DNA of 34,938 bases from NCBI GenBank assembly GCA_012719315.1, contig JAAYAP010000014.1, positions 1 to 34,938 on the forward strand. Reading direction: 5' to 3'. Positions 7,557 to 16,700 of the stretch are shown here, one piece after another. This DNA comes from Methanobacteriota archaeon (GTDB taxonomy: Archaea > Thermoplasmatota > Thermoplasmata > Methanomassiliicoccales > Methanomethylophilaceae). The notes under the pieces are model-generated. The model ran no database searches and was not told the DNA's origin. It was given only the letters and a program-made list of their open reading frames with translations. How positions within the stretch are numbered: position 1 is the stretch's first letter; the number at the start of each line of letters is the position of its first letter. Position numbers and translations under genes: made by a program.

Positions 7557-7607
7557 GGCGCCGCGACATGACACTTTATTTACACGGGCATCGTTAGGAG
7601 GAAGCAG

Positions 7608-7841
7608 ATGCAGGATGATATCGCGCCGTTGGTTTGGAAGGTCATGGACGGGACGCCGTTGACCACCGGGGAGGTGATCGGGAGACTGGACGACCAGTTC
7701 CGCCACAGATGCCCGGACGACATGGCCAAGGCCCTCAACCGGCTGCGGAGGAGGGGGCTGATCAAAGGCGAGGTCTCCGCGGACGCCGGCGGGTGGGTCT
7801 GGTGGACGGACGCGGAGTGCCTTGCGCGGAGGGACGGGTGA
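7608..7841 (+). CDS. Small winged-helix-like protein upstream of MCM
   Basis: 77-aa ORF, HTH-like TTGEVIGRLDD...MAKALNRLRRRGLIKGEV...GGWVWW; 2 nt before MCM start. Confidence 0.65.
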   Translation: MQDDIAPLVWKVMDGTPLTTGEVIGRLDDQFRHRCPDDMAKALNRLRRRGLIKGEVSADAGGWVWWTDAECLARRDG

Positions 7842-7843
7842 CG

Positions 7844-9946
7844 ATGTCGGGATTCCAGGAGCAGGACATAAAGGCCGGATGGGAGGCGATCCTCGGCGAC
7901 GACCGGTACAGGCTCATCATCGCGGACACGGCCGCGAACTACCCCGAGAAGAAGAGCGTGACCGTCTCGTACAAGGACATCGAGGCCTATGACATAGATT
8001 TCGCGCTGAACGTCCTGGAGTACCCGGACCTGTTCATCGCCAAAGGCAAGGAGACGATCAAGGCCTCCCTGCCCCCGACATGGGACGGCAAGCGGGAGGT
8101 CAACCTCCGGATCGTCGAGCTGCCCCGCGACGCCAAGGTCGACATCCGCCACCTGCGGTCCAAGCACCTCGGCAAACTGGTGGCCGTGGAGGGGCTGGTC
8201 AGGAAGGCGACCTCGGTCCGCCCGAGGATGACGCACGCCCTGTTCAGGTGCGCCCGCTGCAACGCGGAGATGTGGGAGGAGCAGAAGAGCATGATCCTGA
8301 AGGAGCCGATCATGTGCGTCAACGCCGAGAGCGGCTGCAACAAACAGGCCGTGCGTTTCATCCTGGACGACAAGCAGTCGCTGTACAAGGACACGCAGAA
8401 GGTCGAGATCCAGGAGAGCCCGGAGGGATTGCGGGGCGGAGCCCAGCCCGAGCGGCTGTCGGGCTACGTCGAGGACGACATCTCCGGGGCGATAACCGCA
8501 GGCAACCGGGTGACGATGAACGGCATCATCCGCTCGGTGGAGAAGCCCGAGCGCGACAAGACCACCGTCTTCGAGATCTACATCGACGTGATGTCGGTGG
8601 AATTCGAGCAGCACGAGTACGACGACATACAGATCACCGAAGAGGACGAGGAGCAGATCCTCGCGATGTCGCGCGACCCCGCGCTCTTCGAGAGGATCGT
8701 GGCTTCGATATCCCCGACGATCTTCGGCATGGACGAGGTCAAGAGCGCCATCGCCCTGCAGCTGTTCGGCGGCTGCCACAAGGAGATGGACGACAAGACC
8801 TCGATAAGAGGGGATATACACATCCTGCTGGTCGGGGACCCGGGCGTGGCCAAGTCGCAGATCCTCCGGTACATGAGCCTGCTCGCCCCGCGCGGCATAT
8901 ACGCATCCGGCAAATCGGCTTCGGCGGCGGGACTCACGGCCGCCGCGGTCAAAGACGATTTCGGCGACGGGAGATGGACGCTCGAGGCGGGCGCCCTGGT
9001 GCTGGCCGACAAGGGTCTGGCTTGCATCGACGAATTGGACAAGATGACCACCCAGGACCGTTCCTCGCTGCATGAGGCGATGGAATCGCAGAGGATCTCC
9101 GTCGCGAAGGCGGGGATCACCGCCACGCTCCAGTGCAGATGCTCCATGCTCGCCGCCGCCAATCCCAAGTTCGGCAGGTTCGAGACCGAGAACATGGGCA
9201 CCCTCAACGAGCAGATCGACCTGCCTCCGGCGCTGATGTCGCGTTTCGATCTGCTGTTCGTGCTCACCGACCGGCCCGACCGCGTCAAGGACGCGGAGCT
9301 GTCGTCCCACATACTGGGGGTCCATCGCCGCGGCGAGATCAGGCAGATGGCGGAGGGGGCGGCCATCGACGGCATCGACGCCGAGGCCATCTGGGAATCG
9401 ACGAAGGGCGTCAAACCGTTCTACGACGTGGAGATCCTCAGGAAGTACGTCGCCTACTCCAAGCGCATCGTGCCGGTGATGTCCGATGCCGCGACGCGCA
9501 TCATCCAGGACAGCTATCTCAAAATCAGGGACATGGGCAGGGCGGACGGGACGATAACGATAACCGCGAGGCAGCTGGAGGCGCTGGTGCGCCTGTCCGA
9601 AGCCTCGGCGAGGCTGAGGCTCAACCGGGTCGTGGAGGAATCGGATGCCAAACGCGCGGTCGGCCTGGTGGAGTACTACCTGTCCGAGTTCGCATCCAGC
9701 AACGGCGGCCTCTGGGATATGAGCGCGATCGATTCGAACTACACCAAGAGGGACCGCGACCGCAACAAGACGGTGATGAGGATCATCGATATGTTCGGCT
9801 CCTCGGACGGCATCTCGCTGGAGGAGATCCTCGTCCATGCATCGAACGACGGCATGACCGACGACGAGGTCAAGAAGATCCTCCGCAACCTGGCCACGGA
9901 AGGGATGCTCTTCAATCCGCGCGCGGACATGTACAAGAGGGCTTGA
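7844..9946 (+). CDS. mcm: Replicative helicase MCM
   Basis: Walker A GDPGVAKSQ, CIDELDKM, LMSRFDLLFVLTD arginine finger; Cys4 zinc motif CARC...C; ATG at 7844. Confidence 0.97.
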   Translation: MSGFQEQDIKAGWEAILGDDRYRLIIADTAANYPEKKSVTVSYKDIEAYDIDFALNVLEYPDLFIAKGKETIKASLPPTWDGKREVNLRIVELPRDAKVDIRHLRSKHLGKLVAVEGLVRKATSVRPRMTHALFRCARCNAEMWEEQKSMILKEPIMCVNAESGCNKQAVRFILDDKQSLYKDTQKVEIQESPEGLRGGAQPERLSGYVEDDISGAITAGNRVTMNGIIRSVEKPERDKTTVFEIYIDVMSVEFEQHEYDDIQITEEDEEQILAMSRDPALFERIVASISPTIFGMDEVKSAIALQLFGGCHKEMDDKTSIRGDIHILLVGDPGVAKSQILRYMSLLAPRGIYASGKSASAAGLTAAAVKDDFGDGRWTLEAGALVLADKGLACIDELDKMTTQDRSSLHEAMESQRISVAKAGITATLQCRCSMLAAANPKFGRFETENMGTLNEQIDLPPALMSRFDLLFVLTDRPDRVKDAELSSHILGVHRRGEIRQMAEGAAIDGIDAEAIWESTKGVKPFYDVEILRKYVAYSKRIVPVMSDAATRIIQDSYLKIRDMGRADGTITITARQLEALVRLSEASARLRLNRVVEESDAKRAVGLVEYYLSEFASSNGGLWDMSAIDSNYTKRDRDRNKTVMRIIDMFGSSDGISLEEILVHASNDGMTDDEVKKILRNLATEGMLFNPRADMYKRA

Positions 9947-9947
9947 A

Positions 9948-10241
9948 ATGGTATACGTCAGGATACACGTTCACGAGAACGACCGGATACTGGCCGCCTG
10001 CGACGAGGACATCCTGGGGATGACGTTCAGAGGCGGAGGGGCGAGGATAACCGTCTCCGAGCGGTTCTACTGCGGGGAATCCGTCTCCGAGGAGACCTTC
10101 CTGGAGCGCACCCGCTCGGCATCGGTGATCAACATGGTGGGCAACGCCGTCATCGGGGTCGCGGTGCGCGAAGGGCTCGTCTCGGCGGACTGCGTCATGG
10201 ACATCGGCGGGGTGAAGCACGCCCAGGTGGTGATGATGTGA
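9948..10241 (+). CDS. DUF424 family protein
   Basis: 97-aa archaeal DUF424-like sequence adjacent to NMD3. Confidence 0.75.
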   Translation: MVYVRIHVHENDRILAACDEDILGMTFRGGGARITVSERFYCGESVSEETFLERTRSASVINMVGNAVIGVAVREGLVSADCVMDIGGVKHAQVVMM

Positions 10242-11275
10242 GGTTCTGCGTCAGATGCGGCAAGGATGTCGAGGAAGTGATAGACGGGCTGTGCACGGAA
10301 TGCTTCCTGGACGGCCGCAAGCTGCTGTCGCTGCCGCACCACGTCGATCTGCAGATGTGCACCAACTGCGGGGAGTTCCGCATCCGCAACGCATGGGTCC
10401 CGGTATCGCGGCCGCAGGCGGCGGAGGACGTGGCGATCGAGCATCTCTCGGCGATCAGGGAGGCGGAGGTCCTCGAGGTCGCGGCCGAGGCCGAGGAGCT
10501 TGACGAGAACAACTACCTCGTTCATGTCCGGGCGCTGCTGGAGGTCTCGGACGTCACCCTGGACGCCGAGGACGAGACCGTCGTCCGCGTGAAGAACACG
10601 GTCTGCAAGCGGTGCTCCAGGTACCTCGGCAACTACTACGAGTCGATAATCCAGATCCGCACCCGTCGCAAGGACCTGCCGCCGCGGCTCAGGCGCGAGG
10701 TGCTGGGGCGCATCGACGGCCAGGTGGCGGCGCAGGCGAAGAACAACCGCAACATCTTCATCTCGAAGATCGAGGATGTGCCCGGCGGGGTGGACGTCTA
10801 CCTGTCCTCGATCCAGCTGGGCAAGGCCATCGCCAAGGTCCTGTCGGACGCCTATTCGGCGGAATCGAAAGAGGCGTTCAAGCTCGTGGGCCAGACCCGC
10901 GACGGTCAGGACATGTTCAGGATAACCTATCTGGTCCGCCTGCCGGACTTCCACGTCGGCGACATCGTGAGGTATGCGGGCGGTCTGCACCTGCTCTCGA
11001 GGATCTTCGCCTCCGGAGGCAGGATCACCGCGCTCGCGGACTTCAGGGACCGCAACCTGAAGCATACGGAGATGGAGGGGCTGGAGGTGGTCCTCGGAGC
11101 CGACGAGCTGATCGACGCCGTCGTGGTGTCCAGATCGGAGACCGAGATCCAGATCCTCCACCCGACGACATACGAGACCATCGACCTGGTCGTGCCGGCG
11201 GGGACGCCGGCCGCGGAGACGGCCAAGGTCGCGAACATAGACGGCACGATCCTCTTCGTGCCCGAACGGATGTGA
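10238..11275 (+). CDS. nmd3: 60S/50S export adaptor homolog NMD3
   Basis: CxxC repeats (FCVRCGKDVEEVIDGLCTECF, CTNCGEFRI, CKRCSRYLGNYYESIIQIR); GTG start overlapping DUF424 stop. Confidence 0.92.
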   Translation: MRFCVRCGKDVEEVIDGLCTECFLDGRKLLSLPHHVDLQMCTNCGEFRIRNAWVPVSRPQAAEDVAIEHLSAIREAEVLEVAAEAEELDENNYLVHVRALLEVSDVTLDAEDETVVRVKNTVCKRCSRYLGNYYESIIQIRTRRKDLPPRLRREVLGRIDGQVAAQAKNNRNIFISKIEDVPGGVDVYLSSIQLGKAIAKVLSDAYSAESKEAFKLVGQTRDGQDMFRITYLVRLPDFHVGDIVRYAGGLHLLSRIFASGGRITALADFRDRNLKHTEMEGLEVVLGADELIDAVVVSRSETEIQILHPTTYETIDLVVPAGTPAAETAKVANIDGTILFVPERM

Positions 11276-11279
11276 ACAG

Positions 11280-12155
11280 ATGTCTGTGATAAAGCTTCCC
11301 GAATCCATCGAGGACGTGGTGGTCAACCTGCTGCGTCTGGCCAACACGAAACTGCCCCAGGACATCGGATGGGCGCTGGAGTCCGCTGCCGCCTGGGAGC
11401 CGAACGCCATCGCCTCCACCCAGCTGGGGGCGGTGCTGGACAACGTCAGGAAAGCGGGTCTGCTGGGGAGGCCGATGTGCCAGGACACCGGCATACCGGT
11501 GTTCTACGTCAAGGGCGGATACGACCCCTCCATCGCCGACGCCATCGCGCGGGGTGTGGAGAGGGCGACGCGGGAGATCCCGCTGCGGCCCAACACCGTC
11601 GATCCGCTGACCCGGGAGAACGACGGCAGGAACCTCGGCAGGGGCATGCCCGTGATCCATCACCTGCCGTCCGACGGCGATTACACGGAGATAACCGTCC
11701 TGGTCAAAGGGGCGGGCTCCGAGAACATGACCCGCCTCGGCATGCTCGACCCCTCGGACGGGGTCGCGGGCGTGATGCGCTTCGTCGTCGACGCCGTCCT
11801 GGATGCCGGGGGCCGGCCGTGCCCTCCCGGAGTGGTCGGCGTGGGCATCGGCGGCATGGCCGATGAGTGCGTCGCCATGGCCAAACGGGTGCTGGCGAGG
11901 CCGATCGACGAGGAGAACCCCGACCCCGTCCTCAGGGAGATGGAGGAGGACCTCTTCGTCAGGCTCAACGGCAGCGGGCTCGGGCCGATGGGGCTCGGCG
12001 GTTCCGCCACGGTGCTGGCGGTCCGGATCGACAAGGCGCACTGCCACACGGCGAGTCTGCCGGTGGCGGTCAACATCGGCTGCTGGGCCACACGCAGGGC
12101 CTCGGTGAGGCTCGGCGCGGGCGACGCGGTCTACAGTCAGGGGGCATGGCTGTGA
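11280..12155 (+). CDS. Class I fumarate hydratase alpha subunit
   Basis: PMCQDTGIPVFYVK, IGIGGMADECVAMAK-type motifs, followed by beta subunit. Confidence 0.9.
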   Translation: MSVIKLPESIEDVVVNLLRLANTKLPQDIGWALESAAAWEPNAIASTQLGAVLDNVRKAGLLGRPMCQDTGIPVFYVKGGYDPSIADAIARGVERATREIPLRPNTVDPLTRENDGRNLGRGMPVIHHLPSDGDYTEITVLVKGAGSENMTRLGMLDPSDGVAGVMRFVVDAVLDAGGRPCPPGVVGVGIGGMADECVAMAKRVLARPIDEENPDPVLREMEEDLFVRLNGSGLGPMGLGGSATVLAVRIDKAHCHTASLPVAVNIGCWATRRASVRLGAGDAVYSQGAWL

Positions 12156-12715
12156 AACGCATCCGGCTGCCGCTCTCACATGACGACGTGCGCGGACTGC
12201 GGATCGGCGAGGTCGTGTCGGCCAGCGGCCCGCTGGTCACCGGCAGGGACGCGGTGCAGATGCGCGCGCTCGACTACCATGACCGGGGCAAGGTCGTGCC
12301 TAAGGAGCTCGAGGGCGCCACGCTGTTCCATTGCGGGCCGATCATGGCCCGGGGGCCGAACGGATGGACGGTGGTGGCGGCCGGGCCGACCACCAGCGCC
12401 CGGATGGACAAAGCGGGGCCGGAGATGATCAGGACGTTCTCCGTCAGAGCGGTCATCGGCAAGGGCGGGATGTCGCAGGACGTCCTCGAGGCGATGCGGG
12501 AGGTCGGATGCGTCTACCTCGCCGCCACGGGCGGCACCGCGGTGTCGCTGGCCGAGAGCCTGCCGCGGGTCAGAGGCGTCGAATGGGAGGATCTGGGCAT
12601 GGCCGAGGCGATGTGGCTGCTCGAGGCCGAGAACCTGGGCCCGCTGGTCGTCGCCATGGACGCCCACGGCAACAGCCTCTACGAGGATGTCAGGAGATCG
12701 CTGAAGAGGAGTTAA
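12146..12715 (+). CDS. Class I fumarate hydratase beta subunit
   Basis: MAVKRIRLPLSHDDVRGLRIGEVVSASGPLVTGRDA; GPTTSARMD, GKGGM; overlaps alpha subunit 3' end. Confidence 0.9.
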   Translation: MAVKRIRLPLSHDDVRGLRIGEVVSASGPLVTGRDAVQMRALDYHDRGKVVPKELEGATLFHCGPIMARGPNGWTVVAAGPTTSARMDKAGPEMIRTFSVRAVIGKGGMSQDVLEAMREVGCVYLAATGGTAVSLAESLPRVRGVEWEDLGMAEAMWLLEAENLGPLVVAMDAHGNSLYEDVRRSLKRS

Positions 12716-13584
12716 CGTATCAAAACCGGGATCTCGTCGTCGTCGGCCTCTTCTTCGACATGGGTGTCGTCGATGATCCCGAGGTCGTCGCCCTTGGCGC
12801 GGGCCAACATGAACATCGAGGCCGAGAACGTGATGCCCAGCAGCACGCTCGCGATCATGAGGACATGGGCGGTGCCGAGCCCGAAGTAGGTGTTGCTGCT
12901 CTTCTGGACCAGGATCACCGTCGGCACGACGGTTGTGCCGCTGGCGGTGATCACGACCGGTTCGCTGGAGACGAAGCCGTTGCGGCTGACTTTCAGGTAG
13001 TACTCCCCGGTGGGGCATTGAACGGAGTACCTGCCGCCGGAGTCGGTGCTGCCGTTGTAGATACTGCCCGTGCTGCTCGAGATCAGCACCACATCGGCGC
13101 CGATGACCTGGCCCCCCGCATACGAGATGACACCGGTGACGACCGCGTAGGAGGTGCTCATGACGGCCGCCTGCATGCCGTTCGCCCCCGAGGTGATCCT
13201 GTATGTGTTGTGGACGTCGGGCTCGAGCCCGGCGAGGCTGAGTGGCAGGTATCCGTCGATATCGGCCTGCTCGCCGACGTTGGGACAAGCCCTCAGAGTG
13301 TACCCCTCTTTGGTGAACTTAATCCGCAGACCCTCGGACGAAGGCACGGACACCGAGAAGAACCCGTCGGGATCGGTGACGTCGATGTAGTCGGTGTTGA
13401 TGATGCGGATGGTGACCGTCACGCCTTCCAGCGGCATGTTCCCTTTGGGCTGGGTGTCGATGACGTAGCCTTCTACGGAATACGTCTCGGATGCCCCGGA
13501 TGCATCCGCGGCGAACGCCGGCAGCATCAGCAGGGCGATGAACAGCGCCAAGGCGGGCAACATCAGCTTGCGTCTCATCGCCAC
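12712..13584 (-). CDS. Secreted/surface protein with carboxypeptidase-regulatory-like domains and C-terminal TM anchor
   Basis: Signal peptide; repeated SVEGYVIDTQPKGNMPLEGVTV / VVTGVISYAGGQVIGADVVLI modules; C-terminal TM. Confidence 0.75.
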   Translation of the reverse strand: MAMRRKLMLPALALFIALLMLPAFAADASGASETYSVEGYVIDTQPKGNMPLEGVTVTIRIINTDYIDVTDPDGFFSVSVPSSEGLRIKFTKEGYTLRACPNVGEQADIDGYLPLSLAGLEPDVHNTYRITSGANGMQAAVMSTSYAVVTGVISYAGGQVIGADVVLISSSTGSIYNGSTDSGGRYSVQCPTGEYYLKVSRNGFVSSEPVVITASGTTVVPTVILVQKSSNTYFGLGTAHVLMIASVLLGITFSASMFMLARAKGDDLGIIDDTHVEEEADDDEIPVLIR

Positions 13585-13721
13585 ACCATCGTGTTACCTG
13601 TCTTTATATCTTCCACTCGGCAGCGGCAGGCGGGGCCGGGGCTTCCGCGGCCCGCGGGGCCGCCCCTCGGGAGTAATAAATACATCCTCCTCATAAGGTA
13701 AACGTTCATCCAGGTGAGTGT

Positions 13722-16700
13722 TTGGAACGGATTGATAGAGAGTACAGCATGGAGGAGGTGATGGGCCTGATGGAGCCCACGGTCTCCGAATGGTTCTACG
13801 AGCGTTTCGACGATCTCACCGAGCCCCAGTCCAAGGCGATCCCGGTGATCCACGAACGCCGCAACGTGCTGGTCTCGTCCCCCACCGGCTCGGGCAAGAC
13901 GCTCACCGCATTCACGAGCATCATCAACGAATTGGTCAGGTACGCGTCGGAAGGCCGTCTGGAGGAGCGGATCTACTGCATCTACATCTCCCCCCTTAAA
14001 GCCCTGGCCAACGACGTCAACAGGAACCTGAACGGGCCGCTGGAGGAGATGAGGCGGATCGCCGAGGAGAGGGGCCTGACCGTGCCCGACATCAGGGTCG
14101 CCGTGCGTTCGGGCGACACCTCCCAGAGCGACAGGCAGAAGATGGTGCGGCGTCCGCCGCACATCCTGATCACGACTCCGGAGTCGCTCTCGCTCATACT
14201 CGCCGCCCCCAAGTTCAGCGAGAGCTTCAAAGACGTGGAATGGGTGATCCTCGACGAGATACACGACATCTGCGAGTCGAAACGAGGCGTGCTGCTCTCG
14301 CTCTCGCTCGAGCGGCTGAGGCACTTCTGCAACCGCGACTTCACCAGGATCGGCCTGTCGGCGACCCTCGCCCCCATGGATGCGATCGCCGGCTATCTGG
14401 TGGGGTGCGATCCCGACGGCGGCATCCGCGATGTCGCCCTGATTGAGTCCGATTCCAAGAAGATGCTCGATCTGGAGGTGATCTGCCCGACCGAGGACAT
14501 GACCACACTGTCCTCCGACATCGTCAACTCGATGATGTACGATAAACTGAAGGACCTCGTCGACACGCACGAGACCACCCTGATCTTCACGAACACGCGA
14601 TCCGGGGCGGAGAGCGTGGTGTACAAACTCAAGGAGAGGGGCTTGGAGAGCATCGAGGTGCACCACAGCTCCCTGGGCAAGGAGATCCGCCTCGATGTCG
14701 AGGAGCGCCTCAAACGGGGGGAGATCAGATGCGTGGTCTCGTCCACCTCGCTGGAGCTGGGCATCGACATCGGCTCGGTCGACCTCGTCTGCCAGATCGG
14801 CTCGCCCAAGTCGGTGGCCAAGGGATTGCAGCGGATCGGCAGGTCGGGGCACAGCTTCGGCAGGGTGGCCAAAGGGCGCCTGCTGGTGTTCGACCCGGAC
14901 GACCTGGTCGAGTGCGCGGTCATGTGCCGCGCCGCGCATCGCAGCGACATCGATCGCGTGGGGATCCCGGAGAACTGCCTGGACGTGCTCGCCCAGGCGG
15001 TGGTGGGGATGAGCCTCGAATCCAGATGGGAGGAGGATGACGCCTATGCGCTGGTCAAGGGCGCGTACAACTACCGCAACCTGCCGAGGGAGAGCTTCAT
15101 CAACGTGCTCAGGTACCTGGGCAGCAAGGACGAGCACGAGGGCGTGTACTCGAAGATCTGGTACGACGAGGAGGAGCGGACCTTCGGCAGGAAGAGAGGG
15201 TCCCGGATGATCTACCTGATGAACCTGGGGACCATCCCCGAGGAGGCCAACTACCGGGTGGTGACCAACCGCGGCACGGTCGCCGGCGAGCTGTCCGAGA
15301 AGTTCGTCGAGAGGCTCTCGCCGAAGGATGTCTTCGTGCTCGGCGGCAGGTCCTTCGAGTTCGTGCGCTCCAAAGGGATGATGGCCTACGTCAAGGAGGC
15401 TGCGGGGAGGAAACCGACCGTGCCCTCCTGGGCGGGGGAGATGCTCCCGCGGAGCTTCGACCTTTCCTTAGACATCGCCGAGTTCAGGAAGGAGATGGTG
15501 CAGCGCATCGACGGCGACACGGAGACGCTGATCGCCGAGATGACGTACGAGTTCGACATCGACGACGGCTCGGCCAGGAGCATCGTATCCTACATGCGCG
15601 AGCAGAGGGCGGTCACGGGGTTCATCCCGGACATCGACACCCTGGCCATCGAGGAGTACATCGACCCGTCCGACAACCAGAGGATCATCTTCCACTTCCC
15701 GTTCGGCAGGAGGGTCAACGACGCCCTGTCGCGGGCGTACGCGTACCGGATGACCAACATCCTCGGGTCCAACGTGTCCGTGACCATCACCGACGACAAT
15801 TTCATGATCGGCACTTCCAGGAGGATCGACATCGAGCGGATCCCGGGGATGCTGTCCCCGTCGGACCTGCAGACGATCCTGAGGAAATCGATCAAGAACT
15901 CGGAGATCTTCAAGCTGAGGTTCAGGCACACCGCCGCCCGCAGCTTCATGATCCTCCGCAGTTACAAAGGCCGGCCGATCTCGGTCAACCGGCAGCAGGT
16001 GCGCTCGTCGTACCTGCTGGAGGCGCTCGGCAACATGGAGAACGAGCCTGTCATCGAGGAGACCTACCGCGAGGTGCTCGAGGACGACATGGACCTGAAG
16101 AACGCCGTCCGGGTGCTGGAGATGATCGAGGCCGGCACCGCGGTCCGCACGATCAGGTTCAGCGGCACGCCGTCGCCGTTCGCGCACTCGATAATCCTCT
16201 CGGGATTCTCCGACATCGTCCTGATGGAGGACCGGTCCGCGCTGCTCAGGGAGCTGCACCGCAAGGTGCTGGTCAAGGCCTTGGGGGACTCGGTCAGGGA
16301 TTTCGAGTTCGACGAGGACACGGTCGTCCCCTACTTCCGGCAGAAGATCGGGCGCGTGGCCGCCAAAGGGGACATACCCGCGCTGCTGATGCGCACCGGC
16401 CCGCTGCAGGCGATGCGGGAGCGCGGACGGCACATCTACGCCTACTGCGACGTCGAACGCAAGACGGTCGACGGTTGGATCGGCGAGCTGCTCAGGGAGG
16501 GCGGGATCGGCACGGTGTTCATGGACGAGCCGCACATCATGGCCGCATCCGAGGTGCCCGTCTATGCGGCGGCCACCGTCAAGGAGCGCGAGCTGAGCGA
16601 GCTGGATGCGCAGGTCTACGGCCGTGTGGAGCAGAGGACGGCCCTGAAGGAGATCGCCGACGGCCTGGAGGCGAGCGAGGACGCGGTATCCAGGTCCCTG

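Noticed and set aside
7580-9838. 752-aa ORF antisense to MCM
   Set aside because: Antisense artefact, composition not protein-like, MCM frame unambiguous.
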